From Plasmopara viticola (lineage: Eukaryota; Oomycota; Peronosporomycetes; Peronosporales; Peronosporaceae): DNA of 64,000 bases. A program made the position numbers and the translations under genes. Location of the stretch: contig MBPM02000022.1 in assembly GCA_001695595.3 (NCBI GenBank), positions 248,001-312,000 of the forward strand. The letters are read 5' to 3'. The notes beneath the pieces are model-generated. The model did no database searches. It saw only the letters and a list, made by a program, of their open reading frames with translations, and was not told where the DNA came from. Shown one piece after another: positions 54,573-64,000 of this stretch. Within the stretch, counting starts at the first letter, position 1. Each line of letters starts with the position of its first letter.

Positions 54573-56555
54573 TCACTTCAACATATAATGTTTAAATCCT
54601 TGCTGTTTCGCTGGACGCTGGTCGGACGAGCTGTCGCTGCTCCAGTACTTGCGCTTGACCCGATCAACTGTGCGTGTCGAGTAAAGCTCAAAAAAGTTCG
54701 AGGCTGTAGTAGCAATGCACGAATATCCGGGTCCATTGAGGTCCCGCGTATAGATGAAAATGCGAAAACAAAATGGAAATGTTTGCGCCGGGGCCGAACG
54801 GGTTGCTTTGCGTTTCTTCTTCAACATTGGTTGAACTTTCCACACGTCTGGTAGAAAGAACCACGTGCTTCGAAGAACATGCTTTCTCAAAGCAGGAGCA
54901 GGTGCAGACGTGGTTTTGGAATAGTCAGGCGGCAAAAACACGCGTCGTTCTTCCATCTCAACAGCTTGAAAGCACGTAAAGCGAAATTGCTCAAAGACGG
55001 CCGCATTTGCGAACGCTAAAGGGGCGTTCAGCTCTTCTAGTAGATTCGTCGTGTCGTGTTGAGGAACGCGCTCGAATCGTCCAAGAACATAATACTCTCG
55101 TGCCTTGTTGCCTTCCGATGGTCCCATTTTATGTTCTTGTTTCATATGCTGCGTCGAAGCAGCAGGTAGAAAATCAGCAGCATCCGTGAATGCGTGACAA
55201 TAGACAGGTCCACGGCAAACGCCGACACTAGAATGTTTGCGATTGTTCATTTTCATAGAGTAAAAATCATGGTGCTCCGGACACGACGGAAAGCACTGTA
55301 AATTCTTGCGTCCATTTTTCCAGTAGCAATCACTTAATGCAGTAAGCAGCTGAATTTTTGAACACGGATGGGTATTTGAAGTGAGTAATGTACTTGGATT
55401 CACTATACCGTCATTGTCGGTAGAGTGGCGATTTGTCACCCGTTGGTGGAGTATTGAAGGCCGTAACATTCGCTTTATTGACCCAGGTGAATGTTGGTCA
55501 TTCCCAATATATTGCTGCGACATCGACTCGACAGGTGTGGTGTTCGAAGGCGTCGAATAGAGTGGTGGCGTTTGATTCGAGCTCCAGTTTGTGTCCGTTG
55601 GATAAATGTCTTGAGACTGGATCATTCGATACAGCGAGGGACTTGCAGAGGTGGTTAAAGGTACTTGATGATGGTGATACGGGGATGCGTAGTCATACAG
55701 ACAAGTTGCAATTGCGTTGCTATTGGCAGAAACGCTGTCGAGAGGGAGATAGCAATTTGAAGTACTTGGATAGGACGTCACGTTGTAGAATGGTAAACTC
55801 GGTTGAGAATACTGTTGGCTCTCGTACGTTCCTTGAACGGGTCCTGACCACGTGCTCATGTCCTCAAACAGCAACTCTGCAGGCTCCAGTGTATGTGGCA
55901 GACATGGAGCAAGTGTTTCTAGTGGAAGAGAAGCCCCAGAACAAGATCCGTCATTGGGTACGTGTCCTATATAATCCGCATTGTTCGAGCGTATACTTGG
56001 AATGCAGCTAGTAGCAACGCTCTCATTTGTCAACACACTCGATTCGTGCGACCGAGGCGTAAGTCCGCCAACTGACGGCAAGCAATAGCCATTCTCGGTT
56101 TTATTGCCCATGAACCAGCTCGAACCAGGATACGGCATTGAAATAACTGGCATATCATGCTCGTCATTTTCCAAAGCCAGTTTGTTCATTGGCTCGTTTA
56201 AGTGACTTAGAGAAGAGTTTAAAGAGGACATTGACATGCCCCCACTTTGACTACCGTATTCGCTCTCTAAATACGTCTCATCGAAAGAATTCGACGAGAT
56301 CGCATGCCAATCCGAGTGAGCAGAAGCTACACCTCCGTCAAAACTGACCATAGCACTCGGATTCGTCGTTTCTGCCGTGCCCCGAGTGCTTTCAAGAAAA
56401 GAATCGTCCTGCTTTAAATTCGTCCATTTGCCGTCGCTGGAAACGGAACATTGCAGCTCTGAGTTGTTGTCGTCACTCTGCTCTGGACTCTCGAGCTTCT
56501 TGTCAAGCGAATGGTCTCCAAAAATTCGGAGCTGAAGAGTCGACGAGAAAGTCAT
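54573..56555 (-). CDS. Large protein of unknown family, putative nuclear regulator
   Basis: 660 residues from the ATG at 56555 (MTFSSTLQLRIF); the frame is open two codons further to a GTG. The first about 400 residues are low-complexity, rich in Ser, Asn, Pro, Thr, Tyr and Gln with no signal peptide or membrane segment, as in transactivation regions. The C-terminal third is denser. It has a Cys/His-containing stretch (SDCYWKNGRKNLQCFPSCPE, then CRGPVYCHAF, about residues 420-470), the string YYVLGRFERVPQHDTTNLLE, a basic KKKRKATR segment resembling a nuclear localisation signal, and an RIFIYTRDLNGPGYSCIATT region. It ends in a short basic tail. I do not recognise the domain. A transcription factor or adaptor is plausible, but that rests on composition only. 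It lies on the same strand as the dynein light chain, 112 bp upstream of it. Confidence 0.7.
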   Translation of the reverse strand: MTFSSTLQLRIFGDHSLDKKLESPEQSDDNNSELQCSVSSDGKWTNLKQDDSFLESTRGTAETTNPSAMVSFDGGVASAHSDWHAISSNSFDETYLESEYGSQSGGMSMSSLNSSLSHLNEPMNKLALENDEHDMPVISMPYPGSSWFMGNKTENGYCLPSVGGLTPRSHESSVLTNESVATSCIPSIRSNNADYIGHVPNDGSCSGASLPLETLAPCLPHTLEPAELLFEDMSTWSGPVQGTYESQQYSQPSLPFYNVTSYPSTSNCYLPLDSVSANSNAIATCLYDYASPYHHHQVPLTTSASPSLYRMIQSQDIYPTDTNWSSNQTPPLYSTPSNTTPVESMSQQYIGNDQHSPGSIKRMLRPSILHQRVTNRHSTDNDGIVNPSTLLTSNTHPCSKIQLLTALSDCYWKNGRKNLQCFPSCPEHHDFYSMKMNNRKHSSVGVCRGPVYCHAFTDAADFLPAASTQHMKQEHKMGPSEGNKAREYYVLGRFERVPQHDTTNLLEELNAPLAFANAAVFEQFRFTCFQAVEMEERRVFLPPDYSKTTSAPAPALRKHVLRSTWFFLPDVWKVQPMLKKKRKATRSAPAQTFPFCFRIFIYTRDLNGPGYSCIATTASNFFELYSTRTVDRVKRKYWSSDSSSDQRPAKQQGFKHYMLK

Positions 56556-59500
56556 GATCACACGGGTAGGACAAAGAGAGTTCTACCGCGTGAGTGAGAG
56601 CTGAGTGGGGAGTTACTTTGTGGCCGGTGCGAAACTTCATGAATGCCGCCGGAATTGGGATCAAACACGTGACCAGTTGGGTTGGCAAACGGGTGGACTG
56701 TGCGAAATCTTCTGTGCTTTTTTTTTAATTGTTAGTCATTTTCTTGTGATTGTAGAGAAACTAGAAGAGGTTTTTGGCCCCTTTGTGTCAGATCTTTGGT
56801 CGATTATGACGAACTAATTCAAGGGAGGCGCGGCGACACATTTCAAAAACGTGATTTGATACAGTTGAAATAAGTTGCTAATTGCTAATCGTTGAGGTGG
56901 ATGAATTTTTATCGAAGTCATCTCCCCAAACGCGACGAGGTTTAAAGAGTCAAATATCGAACAACGACAGGTTAGAGAGCAGCTGTAGTTAACATGCTAT
57001 GCACGTGACGTGTATAAGCGTCGAAAGAAATGAAAAACAAACCGTCGAAAGCCTGTCATATTCTCGAACCTCATTTTGGAGTCAGAATGACTTACACTGG
57101 ACAGAGAACCGCAATCGCAAGCTCTGATGCCTTCAAACGGTCGAAACTCGTTTTGAGTAATTCTATTTCTCATGATGTACTTTGTCAGATCGGGTGGATT
57201 CAAGTGTACTGAGACCCGTCAGCACTGAGACCAGGCTTGAAGCCTTGGTGGTGCTGGTGGCCCGTGGCTCTTGGGACTTGACGCATTCCCTGCTCACGTC
57301 AGACTGACTCGTTGAAAACGTGGAAAGATTTGCGAAATTGCCATTGCAGACACCTCCCCCGGCGTTCGAATTTCGATACGAGAAAATATATGAGCACAAA
57401 AGTCAAAAGGCCATAGTTTTGTTCCTTGCACCCCAATATACCGACTTTATATCGATCACCCATACGTGATCTCCTGGGATGAGGAGACTTTAACGATGGC
57501 TTGACTCAGAGTACCACATAAATATGCGCACTGTACGGGACTTAAGCGTTTTTTTGTGGCTAGTCACCTCAGCACTCTCCCTGTCGTTATTTGTGGTGCC
57601 GTTGGTCACTAGGCACTGGGAAATGTCAAGTTACAATGTAGCTTTGAGGAAGCTCATCGGTCGAATTAATCAATCTGCAGCAGCCTAATGTTGGTCGACG
57701 AACGAATTAGTTGCTTGAGAAAAAAAATTACGTAATTGTTTTGTCTGCCCATCGTCATGAAAATTCTGATAACTCACAGGGATCATGATTCACGTTTAAT
57801 TCACCGTGACGCCACTAGTTGGGACTCTTAATCGTACGTAGGTATACAGTAACCTCGATTTATACTCGAGGCTTCTTGAGATTTTTTTTTGCCTTCTTCA
57901 GCTCTTTATGGTCAGTCACAAATGACGATCTTACCAAATCAACGAGTCAGCATTTTGGTATTCACGTTACATGCACGTCAACTCTCGATGTGATGACTCA
58001 AGGCCATAAAACGCCGTTTTATTTGTGCACTATAAGCTTTGAGAAAGGAATCAGAAAATAGGAGAAAAAAAATCCATTTTCTGATTTTTTTCTTTAATAT
58101 AACTCGGGTCATAAATTATTTGGTGAGCGAACTAAAGTTGCGGAAAACGTGGTGTACGAGGTCGTTAGTGTACAAGCTATTAGGTAAGATGTCACCGTTT
58201 GTGTTAATTTTCAGGTTGCGGCATCGGCCCTCACTGCTATTCGACGACTAAGTCATGTTTAAAGTTTACAGTTGTTAAAAAAAGTGACAAATGTGTACGG
58301 TGTTTAGCGAATGCAGCTCAACGGAATGCCAGAGATCGATGAGGGGATTAGCAAATTCTCCACTAACTTATAGCGTGCTTCAACTATGTTTGAAAGCTGG
58401 TGCGATTGTTGCGGAGAGCCCTCTGTTTCAAATTGTGTAAAGTTACATGCGATGGTGATTGCTGTCGAGACAAGCCTGTCAAATCGCTACCGGATATGTT
58501 GATGCTGTAAATCGTGCAGACACTATGTGGTCACAGGCTGGCTCTCGCAAAAATTCTTTGACTATTCGATAGGCTTACTTGTTGTAAATTGAATACATAC
58601 CCATAATTCTTGTCATCGATCGCGGTTTTATAGCAAATTTATCTACTTCAAAAGCCTTAATTTATCGCAAACAGGTGTAGGGCGCCACTTCACTGCTATC
58701 GTCTTTATGCGTGGCAACAACTTTTGCTCATTCAATATTAAGCGGCGACGTGACAATTCAAGTCGTGGTCACAGACATTAATAGTTGCCATAGCAATATT
58801 TGCTAGGCAAGAACTCGTAAGACAATGTTTTGCTAGCTCGGCTTTATCTTACATACCCCTTACTAAAACTAAGATTACTTTTAATGGAAAATAATATAAG
58901 TCTTTTCGATTTTACGCAAAAATCAATTTGGTCATAAAGACGACCTAACAGGAAGCAACGAGGCATGTCAGTCCAGCAAGTCATTGAGCGATGACCATGC
59001 TAAGTCCTAACAAGGTTGCTTTGATATACCAAGGTGACTTCACACCAAAACCCCTAGCGCTACCATCCTACAAATTTGCATCTCTGTCAAAGAATACAAC
59101 TGCACCATGAGCCGAGCCCGAAGTTTTTCGCCCGCCAAAGAGATACAAGGACAAGAAAGGCGACAAAACGATTTCTATCATTCATAGCCTGAAACACAAG
59201 CCTTTCCTCCCTAGTCCAAAGACAACTTCAGCGGCCATGAGGCATAATCTAAATTTTGGCGACCACCAACCTGGCTCTTTGCTTGCTAAGGCTACTTAGT
59301 TAATATATTGCCAAAACGGTTTCGTTTTCCAATGGATAGCTCATATAGGTGTTAAAACCTCTGTCAGACTAACCGGTCATGCAAAAGGTCTCACGAGAAA
59401 TAATTGTCGAACTTTATCAATGAAAACATCCTAAGAACTGACCCGGTATGCCCTCATTGATAAAGTTACAAATCATGAGCATCATGCAAAAGAGTGCAAT

Positions 59501-60440
59501 TCAAAGTCAGCAGCCTTCGATATATTCTATGAGAGTGATTAATGACTGAAGCTACCAACGCAGGGAGCAGTGAGCTTTGCGACTAGCTCATCGCTGGGTA
59601 CCAACGCAAGTTGCTGTCCTGGTAGAGATCCACAAACTCTTTTAACAATAAGTCCGAAGAGGACAAGAGTGGTGTCACCCGACCAATTTAGGCCATGGTG
59701 CCAAGCAGTACTGTGACCTCAACCACGAGTTCTTTCTCTGAGGTTACTCCTGATGCAAAGAAACTTATTTTAAAAGATTTCACGATCTTAGGCTATGCTG
59801 GTGCTTTCAGCACCACTTAAAACTTCTCTTGAGAAGTTTAATTGGTTTCATAAACACCCGATTTATAAATATCGTTTGTCCCTCCTTAGCGCAATATCAC
59901 TTATTATCGGTCGAAGTACCGAAGCTATTTTGAAATTGTAAGGTGTTCAAGCTCCGAAATCCGACAAGTTTTTTATCTCCGCGAATTAGAACTAAACTTT
60001 GCTTACCCAATGAGTCAAACACAAATTACCTCCATATTGTCTCAGCTTGGGCACAATGTTAAGCCAGGTTCGAGAAGCGTCGATATAAAGCGCACGTTTA
60101 GTTATACCATACCACAAAGCCTTTGGCCAACTTAAAAAGTGCCTGTTGCTTCTGATTGTAGATAGGGACGGCCTTCGAGCTCTTATGCTGAAGCTCAACG
60201 TAATTCACGCGGAATAGGAAATGGGATACCGCAGTTTGTCACAACGCGGCCTTGAAGCTCTCAAAAACGTCTCTGCTGTATAACGCACTCCACATGAAGG
60301 CGCCACTTGATTTGGCAACGATATTAGTACCAAAAAAGGCCATTTGAATTTAGGTCTTGCATCTTTTTTTCAGGATCAGCAGCTCCTCCATCAATTACTG
60401 AATGTGTTCGTGGTAGGTTCTGGCGATCTGGTCATGGTCT
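56556..60440. other. AT-rich intergenic DNA
   Basis: The upstream region of the 660-residue protein gene, then nothing with a recognisable family. Frames are short and most lack ATG starts. Near 59.9-60.1 kb the plus strand has coding-like strings broken by stops that I cannot assign. Confidence 0.4.
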
Positions 60441-60504
60441 TGAGGCTTTTGAATAATTGATTAGCTTTTTTTTTGAGGCTTTTGAATAATTGATTAGCTT
60501 TTTT
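60441..60504. repeat. 33-bp tandem duplication
   Basis: A unit starting TGAGGCTTTTGAATAATTGA and ending in a T run occurs at 60441-60473 and again at 60474-60504, the second copy with a shorter T run. Confidence 0.9.
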
Positions 60505-63500
60505 GGCGATATGAATAGTGAGCGTCACAATCATATAAATCACCGTGCATGTAAGTTATATATGTCCATGCTGCTGCAAGAATTCGCTTACTCCGTAATT
60601 TTCTTTTGGCTCGGCCGGTTGCTTAAAGTGCACAGCTTTTTAAGCACTCGTCTATCTGCTTCACTTCTATCACCACGGTGGCTATAGGTGCTATCAGTCA
60701 TCGTGTATTCGTCCGTACTCAGCCTACCCTTAAAATTAAGCACATTTACAACGTTTCGAAAGAGTGATGGAGTCACCTGTGACTCACATGATACTGGAGT
60801 CTTGAAGATTGTAATAACGATATAGACGTACCATATAAAATTTTGGTTGTGTTGACAAGGCTGGTAGTATAGGGCGTGAAAATTGTGTAAAAGCTTTGCG
60901 ATTTTGTCTGCAAGTTAATTATAAACGCTTTTGGGTGGGAAATTTCTTAAATCCAAAGAAGAAATCTTTCAATAAAGACATGTGTATAGCTTGTGACGTG
61001 GGAGGATCGACTTTATTCTAATACTAAGTATCTTCTTGCAAATCTATAGTACACATGCGTTGCGCTCTGTGTTGTGCAGACCTGTGCTAGCCTCTTGCAA
61101 AAATTTGATACCCGCTTGCAGACCTTTGTCATCTTGTCATGAAATTTTATCACCTTCGAATGGTTCTCACGGATGATAGTATGAAATCCACATTTAAATT
61201 GCTATCTATAGCATCATTAGACGAAGGTGCTGCCAGTAGCACTTGGCTATTCATAAATAAGTATAAAGGCGTCGTCTTGTCTAGCTTTGTAGATGAATAC
61301 GTACCTGCCAGTCTTTCGAAGTAGAAATCTTATTTGCAACACAGTGTGAAAACATGACTTATTAAGACCTAATGCGCGGAAACGAGCGGCCGTAAATTCT
61401 GGCGTTGTCTCGCCAGCCAGACTCTGTGCTGGCAAAAACTAATTATTTTTCAGCTAGCTTTTTTTTGTTATCCTAGAGATGGTTAGACCAAAAACGACTT
61501 TTTTCGCGAGCTTTTCTTGTGGCATCAATATGCCTTCTTGAACTGACCACAGTCGCTTGCCGGCGCGCAATATTTATTTGCGCACCAGAGACAATTAAGA
61601 TACGAATTTATATCTTAAATCCGTTACTTGTGAGCGGTCTATCGCTACTGTCTCCCTTTTCGAAAGCTGTGGAACTATTAGAGACTAAGTTTCGGTGGTG
61701 TTTGGTCAATGCAGCGCGGTCTTAATAATTTCCCCGGCTGGACTTTTTCCCTTATTAACGACTAAAGTGGCATCACACTGATGGCGCGGCATCTATTAGC
61801 GACCCCTAAAGCCTTTGGACGATGAAAAGGCCTACAACTACTTCCCTTTAGACAAGAAGAAGCATATATCCTGGCTTAATCCAGTCGTAGCAGCAGATGT
61901 TGTTTGGCTAACGGTGCTTTAGTTACCGACATATTGACGCTACTCTTTGGGATTCTATAGATCGAGGGAATGCTCAACAGCGACGCTATGCAAAAAACGA
62001 GTCTGCTTGGAGATGTTCTTTAGATCGCAGTAAGAAATCCTTTTGCCATTGCTGCCGCCTGCATTCTATAGAGTTGAGGGCAAAGCAAATCTTCTCTTCA
62101 GTTGTAGAGCTGCAATCGAGTAATGAACACCGTCAACTCGCCTAGCTCATGATCATTACTTCAAAGGTTACATTCTCTTGTTTAAAGGCAATAAACCTAC
62201 CGCTTAGGCCTCCTGCTCCTGTGCTTTCTAAGCTTATGACATGAACTTTGCTCGTAGAGCTCGAACACCCTGATGCGTTCAAGCTGCATGGCTGCTTGGA
62301 CGCTGCAAAAGTGAGCGTCTTCTCAGGTCTATAAAAGCCAGCAGGCTTTCCGAGCAGCGCGAATAGCGTGTTCGGCAGAACACGGTGCTATTCATTTCGG
62401 CACTCCCACGAGGGATGAAGTGATCACCGACCCCCCCAAGCATACAGAGTGCATCCAAGTGCGACAGAGGTCACATATTCTCTTGTAGCAACAGGTCTTG
62501 CACCAACACTTTTCGCAAAGGATTGCGTGCTATGCCTTGTCTCCAAAATACATTTGTGTGTAATATACTATAACCAAAGGACAGGATAACTTCTAAATTT
62601 CTGGTACTGCTTTTGGTCTCCTTGAGCGATTAAATTAACATTCATAATTCAGGCAAGAGCTTAATTTAAATTTGAAGTCGTTCACGTACCTCAGTATACG
62701 ATCCCGTATAGGTATCGGTGAGGTGCCTAGGAGCCACTACTCCTCAAAGGCTTTTAAAAGTAGGTGTAAGCTATTTACCACAAAGGCTAAGCTTTATGTA
62801 AACTCTTTCTCCAGTAATAGTGTCAGAATCTATTAGTTTGTTTGAGACAAGAATACGATAGTTTTTTGCGAAAAGAGTTGCTCTTTTGGTAGGGAGACGA
62901 TCTTCTCTACGTCCTGAAATATTGGCCACGCATTTGTCAGCTGTTGATAAAACTACCATTCATTGTGTGATACGGCGATCATCGTAGTTCAGAAAAAAAA
63001 ATAAACTACTAGCAAAATGATTGTACTAAAGCCGCTAATGCGACTCAAACCACGAAGAATTAGCGCTTGCAAACGCCGAACTTTGTCTCTTCACCAAGAC
63101 GACCGGCAAGATATGTTCATTGAGCCACACTGTGAAAACTCTCATTAAAGGACCACTCGACATAGATGTTTGTCACTAAAATTGCAGTCTGACTTTTATT
63201 AGGTGCCGATGTAGCCTTGCGCCGAACCATACCTACAATAGCTTGTCTAAGTCTTAAGACTCACCGCTTTCATAACCTTCAAACAGAGATTTATACATGT
63301 TATCTAGCATGCACAGCACGGATTAAATGTCTAACAGATGAAACCACACATGGCATGTGGCTAGCCCAAAGTCTGGACGCCATTAAAGCGCATCAGTTTG
63401 AGTATTCTACTCCTCTAAATCATGCTTCATCTTGACCACAAATTAGATCAGTCACTCGGCCAATCTATTTGAGAGGTGAGCAAACTGTTTTGCGTAGGCA

Positions 63501-64000
63501 GTGATCTGTATTGACAACAATCGACCCAGGGTCTAGCTGGTACCTTATAATGTGTCAAAAGCAACTTCGTCACGACTAGCTTTTGACAGGCTACATTTTT
63601 TCAGAGCCTCGAAAGGGTTAAGCGATTATTTGGTGTTTGCTTTTAGCGCATGCTTCAAGCAATCTTTCACTGGTGGCAAGATCTGACGCATCACAGACAA
63701 CTCTACGCGATCGTAACGGATCCGGCAATACCAAGATTGGCTTTGGGAACAGGCCTTTTTGACTTTGTTCATAAACTGATATTATTAACTTTTTCGATCC
63801 TAATTCATACCATTTTAGGAAACATTCCTGCGTAATTTGCACCATAGCAATTTTAATAAGCAAATCAAGCCACTGTCTTTCGAAGAGAATGCTTCTGTGG
63901 AAGTAGCCGATTCATGATAATCTTGACTGCTACGAGTTCCAAAAAAAATCTTAAAATTACAATGTCTTCTACACCAAAATTGCACGAAACTTATTAGCGT
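60505..64000. other. AT-rich intergenic DNA to the window end
   Basis: I see no supported gene, RNA gene or intact mobile element. The longest frames are under 85 codons and have no family resemblance. Confidence 0.4.

Noticed and set aside
1..64000. tRNA or rRNA genes
   Set aside because: I found no stretch with a convincing A and B box or rRNA core. The tRNA-like strings inside the copia elements are primer-binding sites and not genes.

Overview
The window looks like nuclear DNA of an oomycete, most likely of the Peronosporaceae (Phytophthora or a downy mildew). Four things point there: a 2399-residue secreted protein of 47 thrombospondin type-1 repeats matching the Phytophthora zoospore adhesin Vsv1; a cellulose synthase with an N-terminal PH domain; a near-perfect oomycete Inr/FPR core promoter at 1843; and short introns (about 57-93 bp) in otherwise compact genes. 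The species cannot be fixed from the sequence.

Layout. 0-6 kb: AT-rich DNA with two small secreted or membrane proteins (1915-2583, 5676-5978). 6.5-13.7 kb (-): the Vsv1-like adhesin. 16.3-20.7 kb (-): a complete but mutated Ty1/copia retrotransposon with about 145-bp LTRs and a 5-bp target duplication. 23.0-26.1 kb (+): a two-exon PH-domain cellulose synthase with a cysteine-rich, zinc-finger-like insertion in its catalytic domain. 26.2-36.9 kb: AT-rich DNA without intact genes; within it, 32.1-34.3 kb (-) holds a badly decayed family-B DNA polymerase of the type carried by large self-replicating DNA elements and viruses. 36.9-40.6 kb: MUS81 endonuclease (-, with an in-frame TAG), divergent Aurora kinase (+) and a small putatively N-myristoylated protein (-). 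41.5-43.0 kb: a MULE transposase relic. 43.5-47.8 kb (+): a second, internally deleted copia element. 48.8-50.2 kb (+): a secreted GH5-type beta-glucanase. 51.9-53.05 kb (+): a truncated LINE with a 13-bp target duplication. 53.1-56.6 kb: a five-exon COQ7-like gene (+), a dynein light chain (-) and a 660-residue protein of unknown family (-). 56.6-64 kb: AT-rich DNA with no gene that I can support.

The intact genes fit oomycete biology: surface adhesion (Vsv1), wall synthesis and remodelling (CesA, beta-glucanase), and mitosis or DNA repair (Aurora, MUS81). They sit in small gene islands separated by repeat-rich DNA carrying five recognisable mobile-element relics of different classes (two copia, one LINE, one MULE, one PolB-bearing element). 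The PolB relic, the COQ7-like protein that seems to lack most iron ligands, the finger insertion in the cellulose synthase, and the tRNA-Met-like primer site overlapping the gag start codon in both copia elements are the points most worth following up.
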